NCBI GenBank assembly: GCA_025965795.1
Contig: JAOPWH010000188.1
Span: forward strand, 1-44,677
Length of the DNA stretch: 44,677 nucleotides
Source of the DNA: Blastococcus sp.
GTDB taxonomy: Bacteria > Actinomycetota > Actinomycetes > Mycobacteriales > Geodermatophilaceae
Direction of reading: 5' to 3'
Shown here: positions 7,065-15,304 of the stretch, in pieces
How the letters are laid out: every line of letters begins with the position of its first letter
How positions within the stretch are numbered: position 1 is the stretch's first letter
Notes under the pieces: generated by a model
The model's database searches: none
The model's input: the letters and a program-made list of their open reading frames with translations, nothing else
What the model was told of the DNA's origin: nothing
Program-made: the position numbers and the translations under genes

Positions 7065-7763
7065 TCAGCTCGCGGACCGCGGCAGCTGTCGGACCAGGTA
7101 GTCCCAGACCGCGGCGACCGCGCGGTCGTTGTAGATGTGGTCACGCTTGGCCAGCGCCTCTGCCGGCGGCGACCAGCTCGGCCACCCCCCGGCGGAGGCG
7201 GTGAGCAGTTGCTGCTGACAGGCCCGCTCGAGCAGCACCGCCGCGACCGTCGCGGCCTGCCGGGTCTTCCCCACCGCGACGATGCCGGGGTTGACCAGGA
7301 ACACTGCGCGCGCCGACCCGAGGGTGCCCGCCAGGGCACGGCCCAGTTCCCGGGTCAGCACGAGATCGGCAGTGTCGGTGAATCGCGGCACCTCCGGTGG
7401 CACGAAGTAGTTCGCGGCGTGACTGACGGGGCGCAGCGGCTGGCCCGAGGCTGCGAGCGCGACGGCATGGGGCGCGTGCGTGTGCACCACCCCGCCGACA
7501 TCCGGCCGCGCGGCCAGAATCTCGGTGTGGATCGGGTACTCGCTGTGCCGAGGACCGTCCCCGCTGATGACCTCTCCGTCGGGATCGACCAGGTGGACCC
7601 GGTCCGGAGTCACCTCGTCGAGGCCCCACTCGGCCGACTTCATCCAGGCTCCGCGCCCCTCCAGGTCTCGGGCGGACGAGTGACCCCAGATGAGGTCGGC
7701 CTGCCCGGTCATAGCGAGGACGCGGGAGGAGGTGGCGACGAGGTCGCGGATCTCGCTGTTCAC
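7065..7763 (-). CDS. Class II aldolase/adducin-fold protein, second copy
   Basis: A 232-residue class II aldolase domain, distinct from its neighbour at 5994. Visible features are ADLIWGHSSAR, the metal-binding VVHTHAPHAVA and FLVNPGIVAVG. The last of these has Asn-Pro where family members usually keep Gly-His (the other copy has RGHGL), so one metal ligand looks replaced. GTG 7763 overlaps the stop of the aldehyde dehydrogenase (GTGA). Members of this group act on small hydroxy acids or decarboxylate hydroxylated phthalates; the altered His position makes the exact reaction uncertain. Confidence 0.8.
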   Translation of the reverse strand: MNSEIRDLVATSSRVLAMTGQADLIWGHSSARDLEGRGAWMKSAEWGLDEVTPDRVHLVDPDGEVISGDGPRHSEYPIHTEILAARPDVGGVVHTHAPHAVALAASGQPLRPVSHAANYFVPPEVPRFTDTADLVLTRELGRALAGTLGSARAVFLVNPGIVAVGKTRQAATVAAVLLERACQQQLLTASAGGWPSWSPPAEALAKRDHIYNDRAVAAVWDYLVRQLPRSAS

Positions 7764-9187
7764 GGACGGGCCACCGCCATGACGACGGCCTTCGGCTCGG
7801 TGAAGAACTCGCGGCTGAAGTCACCACCTTCGCGGCCCACCCCCGAGTCCGCCATGCCGCCGAAGGGGGCCCGCAGGTCCCGGATGAAGAAGCAGTTGAC
7901 CCAGACGGTGCCGGCCCGCAGTGCGGCCGCGACGCGGTGCGCGCGGGACAGGTCCTGGGTGAAGACCATGGCATTCAGTCCGTACCGGGTGTCGTTGGCC
8001 AGGCGTACCGCCTCGACCTCGGTGTCGAAAGGATGGACCACCACAACCGGACCGAACACCTCCTCCCGGCAGATGCGGTCGCCGTGGCCGGCCCCGACCA
8101 CGACCGTGGGACGCACGAACCAGCCGTCGCCCACTCCGCCGGTGACGGTGAGCCCTTCGACCTCGTCCAGGAAGCCCCGGACCTTCGTGAAGTGCTGCTC
8201 CGACGCCAGCGGGCCGACCTGCGTGCCCGGGTCCCCCGGGTCCCCCACGACGAGAGCGTCAGCGGCCCGGACGAAGCGGGCGACGAACTCGTCGAAGACC
8301 GCGCGAGCTACATAGAGCCGGCTCCCGGCAAGGCACACCTGGCCGGCATTGCTGAAGACGGCCCTGATCGACCAGGCGACTGCGTCGTCGAGGTCGGCGT
8401 CGGCGAAGACCAGGTTGGCGCCCTTCCCCCCGAGTTCCAGACTCACCGGGGTGAGGTTGGCCGCGGCGGCCCGAGCGATCGCCCGGCCCGTGCCCGATTC
8501 GCCGGTGAAGGTGATCCGGTCCACACGGGGGTCCTCGGTCAACGCCTGGCCGACCGCGTCGGGTCCGAAGCCGTGCACCACGTTGAGGACGCCGGGCGGC
8601 AAGCCGGCCTGGACGGCGAGGCAGGCGAGCAGGTGCGCGGAGGCGGGCGTGTCCTCCGCGGGCTTCAGGACGACGGTGTTGCCCCACGCCAGCGCCGGAG
8701 CCACCTTCCAGGACTCGAGCATCAGCGGGAAGTTCCACGGAGCGATCGCCGCCACGACGCCGGCCGGCTCGAATCTGCTGTACGCGTGGTGGCCGGAGTC
8801 CATCGGAAATGCCTGGGCCACCGCAAGCCGCGCGTGGTCGGCGAAGAACCTGAAGTTCATCGCGGCGCGAGGCACGTCCGTCCCGCGGGAGTCCGTGATC
8901 GGTTTGCCCATGTCGCGGGTGTCGGCGCGGCCCAGGTCCTCCGCGTGGGCGAGGAGAAGATCGGCCAGTCGGTGGAGGGCCGCACCGCGCTCGGCGAAGC
9001 CCATACGCGGCCACGGCCCGTCGTCGAAGGCCCGCCGGGCCGCGGCCAGGGCACGCTCCACCTCCGACGCTCCACCCAGTGCCACCTGCGCCCAGGGGCT
9101 GCGTGTCCAGGGATCGACGGTGTCGAACCGGGCTCCACCGGCCGACTCGACCTCCTCCCCGTCGATGACGTGCGGGATCACGGTCAT
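7760..9187 (-). CDS. Aldehyde dehydrogenase, 2-hydroxymuconic semialdehyde dehydrogenase type
   Basis: A 475-residue NAD-dependent aldehyde dehydrogenase; within this operon the expected reaction is 2-hydroxymuconic semialdehyde to 4-oxalocrotonate. The proton acceptor is Glu251 in LELGGKGANLVF and the nucleophile Cys285 in NAGQVCLAG. PWNFP (150-154) and VLKPAE (173-178) form the cofactor site. It starts with ATG overlapping the tautomerase stop (ATGA, 9187-9184). It lies in the oxalocrotonate branch with the tautomerase and decarboxylase, which supports the substrate call. Confidence 0.9.
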   Translation of the reverse strand: MTVIPHVIDGEEVESAGGARFDTVDPWTRSPWAQVALGGASEVERALAAARRAFDDGPWPRMGFAERGAALHRLADLLLAHAEDLGRADTRDMGKPITDSRGTDVPRAAMNFRFFADHARLAVAQAFPMDSGHHAYSRFEPAGVVAAIAPWNFPLMLESWKVAPALAWGNTVVLKPAEDTPASAHLLACLAVQAGLPPGVLNVVHGFGPDAVGQALTEDPRVDRITFTGESGTGRAIARAAAANLTPVSLELGGKGANLVFADADLDDAVAWSIRAVFSNAGQVCLAGSRLYVARAVFDEFVARFVRAADALVVGDPGDPGTQVGPLASEQHFTKVRGFLDEVEGLTVTGGVGDGWFVRPTVVVGAGHGDRICREEVFGPVVVVHPFDTEVEAVRLANDTRYGLNAMVFTQDLSRAHRVAAALRAGTVWVNCFFIRDLRAPFGGMADSGVGREGGDFSREFFTEPKAVVMAVARP

Positions 9188-9378
9188 GGCGCATCCCTCT
9201 CCGCGATGGTCACGCCGCCGGCAGCCCAGTGCGTGGTGGGCACCTCGCGCAGGACCACGCGGATGCTGGCCCGCGGGACGCCGACCGTCTTCTCCACGGC
9301 ATCGGTCAGGGCCGCGATGAGAGCTCGCAGAGTCTCGGGGTCGCGTCCCTCGGTGAGGGTGACGTCGATGAAGGGCAT
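9184..9378 (-). CDS. 4-oxalocrotonate tautomerase-family protein
   Basis: A 64-residue tautomerase whose mature N-terminus would be the catalytic Pro (MPFIDVTLTEGRD). The usual Arg positions (Arg12, and IRVVLREVP around 39-47) are visible. It would convert the enol to the keto form of 4-oxalocrotonate. ATG 9378 follows the decarboxylase stop after one base. Length is typical for the family (60-80 residues). Confidence 0.9.
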   Translation of the reverse strand: MPFIDVTLTEGRDPETLRALIAALTDAVEKTVGVPRASIRVVLREVPTTHWAAGGVTIAERDAP

Positions 9379-9379
9379 G

Positions 9380-10162
9380 TCAGCCGCCTGCCAGGACGAT
9401 GGAGCCCAGGGACGTGAAGTGCGCCGTGACGCTGTGTCCCGGGCCGATGAACACCGCATCCGTCATCCCGCCGGTCAGCACCAGCCAGCCCGGTTCCAGC
9501 GACCGGCCCCGTCGGCTCAGGGAGTTCGCCGCCAGTGCCAGAGCCTCGGCGGGGTGGCCCTGCACGGCGGCCCCGGTGGCGGAGTCCACGACCTGGCCGT
9601 CCACCTCGAGGAGGCAGGCCTCCAGGGAGAGGTCGAGACCGTCCGGCGAACGCAGCACGGGGCCGGTCACGAAGCCGGCGGACGACGCGTTGTCGGCGAT
9701 GACATCGGGAAGAGCGAAGCGGAAGTCCCGGTACCGCGAGTCGATGATCTCGATGCCCGCGCACACGTGGTCCACGGCCCCCATCGCCCCGACCGCGGTG
9801 ATCCCCGGCCCCGCGAGAGCACGGCCGAGCACGAGAACGATCTCGGGCTCCGCGCGTGGGTGGATGAGCCGCTGCTGCGGAACCGGAGCTCCGGCGGGGA
9901 CGACCATTGCATCGGTCAGCCACGCGGTGAGCGGCGCCGCGATGCCCATCCGGTGCTGTTTGGCCCGCGAGGTCAGACCGAGCTTGACGCCCACCAGCCG
10001 CTCGCCCCGTTCCAGCCGCCTGCGGAGCACCTCGTCCTGCACGGCGTACGCCGTCTCGACGTCGAGGTCCGGCCAGTCCTCTGTGATCGGACCTCGGTCA
10101 CGCCGCTCATCCTCACAGCTGAGCAGTTCGGTCGCGGCCCGGTCGACCGTCCAGTCGCTCAC
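9380..10162 (-). CDS. 4-oxalocrotonate decarboxylase (hydratase/decarboxylase family)
   Basis: A 260-residue member of the 2-oxopentenoate hydratase/oxalocrotonate decarboxylase family. Marks: VGVKLGLTSRAKQHRMGI (58-75), HPRAEPEIVLVLG with the metal-binding Glu pair, and IEIIDSRYRDFRF. A paralogue sits at 12176. I assign this copy as the decarboxylase because it lies directly next to the tautomerase and semialdehyde dehydrogenase, and the other as the hydratase because it starts the operon; the two could be exchanged. GTG start coupled to the aldolase stop (GTGA). Confidence 0.85.
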   Translation of the reverse strand: MSDWTVDRAATELLSCEDERRDRGPITEDWPDLDVETAYAVQDEVLRRRLERGERLVGVKLGLTSRAKQHRMGIAAPLTAWLTDAMVVPAGAPVPQQRLIHPRAEPEIVLVLGRALAGPGITAVGAMGAVDHVCAGIEIIDSRYRDFRFALPDVIADNASSAGFVTGPVLRSPDGLDLSLEACLLEVDGQVVDSATGAAVQGHPAEALALAANSLSRRGRSLEPGWLVLTGGMTDAVFIGPGHSVTAHFTSLGSIVLAGG

Positions 10163-11244
10163 CGCGGGTCACCCACGAGCGGCCGCCCCGCCCGCTGCTC
10201 GGCCAGCCCGAGCGCGATGTCGATGATCATGTCCTCCTGACCGCCCACGTAGCCGGCGTCCCCCACCTTCTGCAGGATCTCGTGAGCGGGCACGCCGTAC
10301 CGGGCCGCGGCTCGCTCCGCGTGCAGCAGGAAGCTGGAGTACACCCCCGCGTAACCCTGCACGATCGAGGCGCGATCCATCCAGGGCAGCCGCGGGATGA
10401 ACGGTCGGACGACGTCCTCGGCGGCGGCCGCGGCCGCCTGCGGATCCACGCCGGTGACGACACCCAGGCGGTCGAAGACCGCGGCGAGTACCTCGGTCGG
10501 CGCGTTGCCCGCGCCCGCCCCGAGCGCGCAGAGCGCGCCGTCGATCTGCGTCGCTCCGGCCTGCACCGCCAGCACCGAGTTGGCTATGCCGAGGGAGAGA
10601 TTCTGGTGCCCGTGGAAGCCCACCTGAGCATCCCGCCCGATCTCCGACACGAGGGCCGAGACCCGCATCTGCGCGTCACCCAGCACCAGGGCCCCGGCGG
10701 AGTCGACGACGTACACGCACTGCGCTCCCGCATCGACCATGATCCGCGCCTGCCGGGCCAGTTCGGCCGGCGGCGTCCGGTGGGCCAACATGAGGAAGCC
10801 CACGGTCTCCATGCCGAGGTCACGGGCCGCAGTGAAGTGCTGGATGGATACGTCGGCCTCGGTGCAGTGGGTGGCGATGCGCGCGACAGAAGCGCCGGCA
10901 TCGTGCGCCCGCACGAGGTCCTTGACCGTGCCGAGGCCGGGGAGCAGCAGCACCGCGATCCGCGCTCGCGTGACCTCATCCACCGCGGCGGCGACGAGGC
11001 GGATCTCGTCCTCGAGGCTGAACCCGTAGTTGAACGTGGAGCCGCCGAGACCGTCGCCGTGGGAGACCTCGACGACCTCGACGCCGGCCTCGTCGAGGAC
11101 GTGCACGGTGGAGCGAACCTGCTCCTCGGTGAACTGGTGAGCCATGGCGTGGGAACCGTCGCGCAGCGTGGAATCGGTGATCCGCACGCGGAGACCGGCC
11201 ACCTCGGCGCCGGCTGTCGACACCGGTTCCGACATGCCGGTCAC
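10159..11244 (-). CDS. 4-hydroxy-2-oxovalerate aldolase
   Basis: A 361-residue DmpG/BphI-type aldolase that splits 4-hydroxy-2-oxovalerate into pyruvate and acetaldehyde. [10 protein letters not shown] (24-33) carries the catalytic Arg28 and Asp29. [12 protein letters not shown] holds the metal-binding His pair. The C-terminal domain ([20 protein letters not shown]) contacts the partner dehydrogenase and channels acetaldehyde in known complexes. GTG 11244 overlaps the stop of that partner (11241-12179), the usual aldolase/dehydrogenase pairing. Confidence 0.95.
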   Translation of the reverse strand: MTGMSEPVSTAGAEVAGLRVRITDSTLRDGSHAMAHQFTEEQVRSTVHVLDEAGVEVVEVSHGDGLGGSTFNYGFSLEDEIRLVAAAVDEVTRARIAVLLLPGLGTVKDLVRAHDAGASVARIATHCTEADVSIQHFTAARDLGMETVGFLMLAHRTPPAELARQARIMVDAGAQCVYVVDSAGALVLGDAQMRVSALVSEIGRDAQVGFHGHQNLSLGIANSVLAVQAGATQIDGALCALGAGAGNAPTEVLAAVFDRLGVVTGVDPQAAAAAAEDVVRPFIPRLPWMDRASIVQGYAGVYSSFLLHAERAAARYGVPAHEILQKVGDAGYVGGQEDMIIDIALGLAEQRAGRPLVGDPR

Positions 11245-12179
11245 GGTGTCATCACCGCGTCCTTGCCGGCCTGCTCGCGGGCGATGAGGTCACCCACGCG
11301 CGCGGCGGCAGCGGTCATGATGTCGAGGTTGCCTGCGTAGGGCGGCAGGTGGTCGCCGTTGCCCCGCACCTGCAGGAACACCGCGACCCGGGCACGTCCC
11401 GACCAGCCCGGCTGCGGCTCGTCGAACTGAGGATCCGCTCGCAGCGAGTAGCCGGGGACATAGCCGCGCACCTCGTCCACCATTGCCATGACGGACTCGG
11501 TGACGGCGTCTCGGTCGGCGTCCGGGGGAATTGCGCAGAAGACGGTGTCCCGCATAATCATCGGCGGCTCGACCGGGTTGAGGATGATGATCGCCTTTCC
11601 GCGGCCGGCGCCGCCCACCCGTTCGATGGCCAGAGCGGTCGTCTCGGTGAACTCGTCGATGTTGGCCCGCGTCCCGGGCCCGGCCGAGCGCGAGGCGATC
11701 GAGGCGACGATCTCGGCGTAGTCGACCGGTACGACGCGGGACACCGCGTGCACGATCGGGATGGTCGCCTGGCCTCCGCAGGTGATCATGTTGACGTTCA
11801 GCGCGTTGATGTGGTCCTGGAGGTTGACCACCGGACAGACGAGCGGGCCGAGCATCGCGGGTGTCAGGTCGACCGCCCGGATCCCGGCGGCGGCGTACAG
11901 CGGCGCGTTGGCGGCGTGCGCCTTGGCGCTCGTGGCCTCGAAGACGATCGTCGGCGGATCGGGCCGGTCCAGCAGCCACTGCACCCCCTCGGCGGAGGCC
12001 TCGACGCCGAGTTCGCGGGCTCGACGCAGGCCGGCGGAGTCAGGGTCGACACCCACCATGTAGGCGACGTCCAGATGCGCCGAGCGCTGCAGCTTGGCCA
12101 GCAGGTCCGTGCCGATGTGCCCGGGGCCGACGATGGCGGCGACCGCGCGGCGTCCAGGGGCCTCAGTGGTTCCGGTCAT
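11241..12179 (-). CDS. Acetaldehyde dehydrogenase (acylating)
   Basis: A 312-residue DmpF/BphJ-type enzyme that turns acetaldehyde into acetyl-CoA with NAD and CoA. The nucleotide motif is VGPGHIG at 17-23 and the nucleophile Cys134 in MITCGGQAT. The extended C-terminus ([20 protein letters not shown]) is typical. ATG 12179 overlaps the hydratase stop (ATGA). Partner of the aldolase at 10159. Confidence 0.95.
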   Translation of the reverse strand: MTGTTEAPGRRAVAAIVGPGHIGTDLLAKLQRSAHLDVAYMVGVDPDSAGLRRARELGVEASAEGVQWLLDRPDPPTIVFEATSAKAHAANAPLYAAAGIRAVDLTPAMLGPLVCPVVNLQDHINALNVNMITCGGQATIPIVHAVSRVVPVDYAEIVASIASRSAGPGTRANIDEFTETTALAIERVGGAGRGKAIIILNPVEPPMIMRDTVFCAIPPDADRDAVTESVMAMVDEVRGYVPGYSLRADPQFDEPQPGWSGRARVAVFLQVRGNGDHLPPYAGNLDIMTAAAARVGDLIAREQAGKDAVMTP

Positions 12180-12970
12180 GAGTCCTCCATCGTGAAACGG
12201 GCGGTCACGGTGCCCAGGCCGGCGAAGGACGCGGACCAGGTCTGTCCGGCGAGAACCGGCTGGGCAGCCGTGATGGACCCGGGCAGGATGACGTCGCCGA
12301 GGTGCAACCCCGTGTCGAACTCGGCCAGCGTGTTGGCCAGCCAGGCCACCGACCGGAGCGGATTGCCGAACGCCGCTCCCCCGGCACCAGTGCCCACCAC
12401 CGCGCCGTCGCGGTAGAGATTGCAGCCGACCAGTCGCAGATCCCGGTCACCCAGCGCCACAGGGGTGTCCCCGAGAACGGCAGCACCAGACGACGCGTTG
12501 TCGGCAATCGTGTCCCCGATGCTGATCCGCCAGTCCTGGATGCGGGAGTCGATGATCTCCAGGGACGGCACCAGGTACGCGACGGCGGCCGCCACGTCGG
12601 CGACGGTGATGCCCGGCCCGGTCAGGTCGCGCCCGAGGACGATCGCGATCTCCGGTTCCACCCGGGGCGCGATGAACGCGCTCACCGCGATGGCCGCACG
12701 GTCAGCGAGCACCATGTCGTCGCGCAGCACCCCGTGGTCGGGTTGGGTGACCTGCATCTGCCGCTGCATGGCGGGAGAGGTGAGGCCGACCTTGCGGCCG
12801 ACGACTCGGCGGCCGTTCCGTTGCCAGGCGTCCACCTGCAGGGCCTGGACGCGATAGGCATCGGCGAGGTCGAGATCCGGATACGCCTCGATGAGCGGTG
12901 CGACCGGCCGGCGGCTGGAGTAGGCCGCCAGCAGGAGATCGGCCGCCGCCTGGTGCTCGGCTCCGATCAC
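12176..12970 (-). CDS. 2-hydroxypenta-2,4-dienoate hydratase (2-keto-4-pentenoate hydratase)
   Basis: A 264-residue hydratase of the DmpE/MhpD family that adds water to 2-hydroxypentadienoate. Marks: [28 protein letters not shown] (metal-binding Glu pair) and [16 protein letters not shown] 12970 has GGGGAGGG just upstream, a very strong ribosome site, and is the first gene of the lower-pathway operon that runs down to 5994. It is a paralogue of the decarboxylase at 9380. Confidence 0.88.
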   Translation of the reverse strand: MIGAEHQAAADLLLAAYSSRRPVAPLIEAYPDLDLADAYRVQALQVDAWQRNGRRVVGRKVGLTSPAMQRQMQVTQPDHGVLRDDMVLADRAAIAVSAFIAPRVEPEIAIVLGRDLTGPGITVADVAAAVAYLVPSLEIIDSRIQDWRISIGDTIADNASSGAAVLGDTPVALGDRDLRLVGCNLYRDGAVVGTGAGGAAFGNPLRSVAWLANTLAEFDTGLHLGDVILPGSITAAQPVLAGQTWSASFAGLGTVTARFTMEDS

Positions 12971-13061
12971 GGGCCCTCCCCGACTGCACGCCGAACCCGC
13001 GCCACCGGTCGCACCGGGGCCGTTCCCCGCCCGGCGATCTCCCGGTGGCGACGTCGAAGGC

Positions 13062-13088
13062 CGTCCGTTCCGCAATTCCGGACGGCTC
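13062..13088. promoter_or_regulatory. Perfect 8-base inverted repeat upstream of the meta-pathway operon
   Basis: GCCGTCCG (13062-13069) and CGGACGGC (13081-13088) are exact reverse complements around an 11-base centre. It lies 92 bases before the hydratase start, a good place for an operator. I see no convincing -35/-10 pair beside it. It also overlaps the edge of an IclR-like gene relic, so it could simply be inherited from that gene. Confidence 0.35.
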
Positions 13089-13170
13089 CGAGGTGGTCTC
13101 GCTCCCCCTCTGCACCGGGATGGGCAAGGCCCTGCTGATGCACTCCCCCCACACCCGTGGTGAGCGGTGG
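13083..13170 (+). pseudogene. Possible relic of an IclR-family regulator gene
   Basis: On the plus strand one frame reads GSEVVSLPLCTGMGKALL followed by MHSP, which resembles the conserved IclR effector-domain segment; the intact IclR proteins here have RIPVHCSSMGKALLAALP and MSMPAHCTSTGKALLAELT. No start, helix-turn-helix or C-terminal half surrounds it. If real, it is a fragment of a former regulator divergent from the meta operon. The opposite strand also has an open frame, so chance resemblance is possible. Confidence 0.3.
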
Positions 13171-13214
13171 TCGCAGGGGTGGTCCACCGACGGGAGGGGT
13201 CCGCCGCCGACGGG

Positions 13215-14066
13215 TCACTGGAGACCGAAGAGTTCTTGGGCGTTGCGCAGCAGGATCTTCTCGCGCAGTTCGGCATCGAATCCCAGCTGCTCGAAATCGG
13301 TCAGCCAGCGTTCCGGCGTGATCACCGGCCAGTCCGAGCCGAAGAGCGCACGGTCCGGAAAGAACCTCTTGATGTTGGTGACCAGCTCGGGCGAGAAGTA
13401 CTTGGGCGACCAGCCGGACAGGTCCATGTACACGTTCGCCTTGTGCCGCAGCAGCGCAAGCTGCTCGTCCTGCCATGGCCACCCCGGATGCGCCGAGATG
13501 ATCGTCAGATCGGGGTGGTCGGCGGCGATGTCGTCGAGGTATGGCAGCGGGGCGGTGTACTTCAGCTTGAACCCGAGCCCACCCCGGGTCCCTGCGCCGT
13601 TGCCCATCATCCCGGTGTGGAAGAGCGGGATCAGACCCAGCTCCGCGGCCAGTGCCCAGATGGGGGTGAACCGTGGGTCGTTGGGGAAGAAGTGCTGACG
13701 GCCCGGATTGAACTTGAGGCCGCGCAGCCCCAGATCCTTGATCCGCTTGATCTCGTCCAGTGCCAGCCGGCCCATCCAGGGGTCCACCCCACCGAATCCG
13801 AGGAAGACGTCGGGATGCTCGCGGACCGCACGGGCGACATGATCGTTCGGCACCGGCGGCAGGCCCGACGACGTCGAGTCGTCCGACGCGAGCAGGACGG
13901 CCATCATCCGGCGCTCGCGGTAGGCGTCGGCCAGGTCGGCCATCGACGTGGCCGGAATGGGTCGGCCGAAGTGCTTCGCCATGACCTCGAGCCGGCCACC
14001 GCCCATCGAGGCGAGGGAGACCTCGTCCCAGGGGTGGACGTGCACGTCGATCGCCCTCAGGTCCAT
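13215..14066 (-). CDS. Amidohydrolase-superfamily protein (ACMSD/LigY-like)
   Basis: A 283-residue amidohydrolase-2 enzyme. The metal site is visible: DVHVH with His9 and His11, His150 in LFHTG, His193 in SAHPG and Asp245 in GSDWP. Family members decarboxylate aromatic acids or, as in LigY, hydrolyse C-C bonds of ring-cleavage products. Its gene lies just after a LigB-like gene (14115-15182) in the same operon, which resembles the LigZ-LigY pairing. ATG 14066, with GGAAG nine bases upstream. Reaction uncertain. Confidence 0.85.
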   Translation of the reverse strand: MDLRAIDVHVHPWDEVSLASMGGGRLEVMAKHFGRPIPATSMADLADAYRERRMMAVLLASDDSTSSGLPPVPNDHVARAVREHPDVFLGFGGVDPWMGRLALDEIKRIKDLGLRGLKFNPGRQHFFPNDPRFTPIWALAAELGLIPLFHTGMMGNGAGTRGGLGFKLKYTAPLPYLDDIAADHPDLTIISAHPGWPWQDEQLALLRHKANVYMDLSGWSPKYFSPELVTNIKRFFPDRALFGSDWPVITPERWLTDFEQLGFDAELREKILLRNAQELFGLQ

Positions 14067-14114
14067 GCCGTCACTTCCGTGCCGGCCTGCCGGTCGTGCT
14101 GCCGCACCATCTGA

Positions 14115-15182
14115 TCAGGCCTCGAACGCCGCGAAGACCTTGTTGGAGTTGAACAGGTCGGTCGTCACGAACTCCGACCACGTCGGTGCAGGCCGGCCGA
14201 GCGCGTGCATGGCACCCAGCAGCGGGAACCAGTTGAGCAGCTCCTGCTGCCCGGCCCCCTCGATCGCGTCCAGGTCGGTGCTGCGCCACGTCTCCAGGTC
14301 GCCACTCACCATGGCGTCGTACAGGCGGCGGTCGGACTCCGTGTCCGGACGCATCCGCCACGTCTTGTCGCAGATGAAGGCATGCGACCAGCTCGACGAG
14401 GCGACGAGTGCGACCCGGTACGGCGATTCGGCGAAGACTTCGCCGATGGTGGCGCCGACGTCGATCAGCCGTTGGGGGGAGGGCGACGGCGGGTCGAGCT
14501 CGCGCACGTCGCCGAAGCGGCTCATGAATCCCTTGTAGCTGATGACCCGTCGGCCGTAGCAGTTGATCGGGAAGGGCAGCACGGGGTAGTCGAAGCCCTT
14601 GCGGTGGTAGTCGAGGTAGAGCACGGCGTTGAGGAAGGCGTGCGGCAGGCCCGGGTGGTGCAGGCCGGTGTAGGCGTAGGCGACGTCGATGCCCCGCTCG
14701 AGCAGCGCACCGGCGAGGTACTTCCCGATGTCGGGGCGGCCCCGCACGGTCATCGTGGTCTCGGCCGGCTCGTTCCAGACGTTGGCGCGGCCCTTCATGT
14801 CAGAGGAGTCCGCAGCGTGCGCCCACGGCTGGATGACCATGTCGTCGTATGCCAGGACGGCGTACGGCGGGATGATGTCCTCTCGGAAGTTCTCGTACTG
14901 GTCGTCGCCCCAGATCAGCACGACGTCGGGTTCGAACGCGTCGAGGGACTCCCGCGCCCGTTCGAATCCCTTGATCAGGCCGGCGCGGTGCTCGGCCGCG
15001 GCGCTGCGACCCTCGTCCGCTCCCCACTCCGATTTCATGAGGGCGGGCCAGTTCGCCGGATCCTTCTCGGCCGGCGGGATCGCAGGGTCCTCCAGGGTCC
15101 GCAGGAGGACGCCGGCCATGTCCTCGTCCCGTCCGCTGAACGGCGGGTAGTGGGACAGACCCAGGCCCAGGACTTCAGCCAT
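14115..15182 (-). CDS. LigB-like (class III extradiol dioxygenase family) protein with altered metal ligand
   Basis: A 355-residue LigB-domain protein. His11 (LSHYPPF), His176 in the GLHHPGLPH region, His267 (WSHAF) and Glu314 (QQELLNW) match LigB positions. The second iron His of LigB (NDH, four residues before a conserved Phe) is Gln95 here (GDDQYENF). It may still be a ring-cleavage enzyme with different coordination, or have another activity. ATG 15182 has GAGGGAGG four bases upstream; a longer frame to 15269 would begin inside the promoter. Operon partner: the amidohydrolase at 13215. Confidence 0.85.
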   Translation of the reverse strand: MAEVLGLGLSHYPPFSGRDEDMAGVLLRTLEDPAIPPAEKDPANWPALMKSEWGADEGRSAAAEHRAGLIKGFERARESLDAFEPDVVLIWGDDQYENFREDIIPPYAVLAYDDMVIQPWAHAADSSDMKGRANVWNEPAETTMTVRGRPDIGKYLAGALLERGIDVAYAYTGLHHPGLPHAFLNAVLYLDYHRKGFDYPVLPFPINCYGRRVISYKGFMSRFGDVRELDPPSPSPQRLIDVGATIGEVFAESPYRVALVASSSWSHAFICDKTWRMRPDTESDRRLYDAMVSGDLETWRSTDLDAIEGAGQQELLNWFPLLGAMHALGRPAPTWSEFVTTDLFNSNKVFAAFEA

Positions 15183-15240
15183 AGCGCCTCCCTCATCGGC
15201 CACGCCGACGGAACCAGATCCGCCGGGAATGTGAGTCGTC

Positions 15241-15269
15241 ACACTAGTTGGAAACCAGAATTTCGTCAA
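15241..15269 (-). promoter_or_regulatory. Predicted promoter of the LigB-like/amidohydrolase operon
   Basis: On the minus strand TTGACG (15269-15264) and TAGTGT (15246-15241) are spaced by 17 bases. A start near 15234 gives a leader of about 50 bases ending in the strong ribosome site of the LigB-like gene. The surrounding sequence is AT-rich compared with the rest of the window. Confidence 0.6.
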
Positions 15270-15304
15270 TCACAAGTAACAAGGACGCACAGTCTCCGTC
15301 GCGG

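Noticed and set aside
7937-10240. Long open plus-strand frame (about 767 codons) opposite the aldehyde dehydrogenase and decarboxylase genes
   Set aside because: It is antisense to well-recognised coupled genes, has no family resemblance, and such mirror frames are usual at this GC content.
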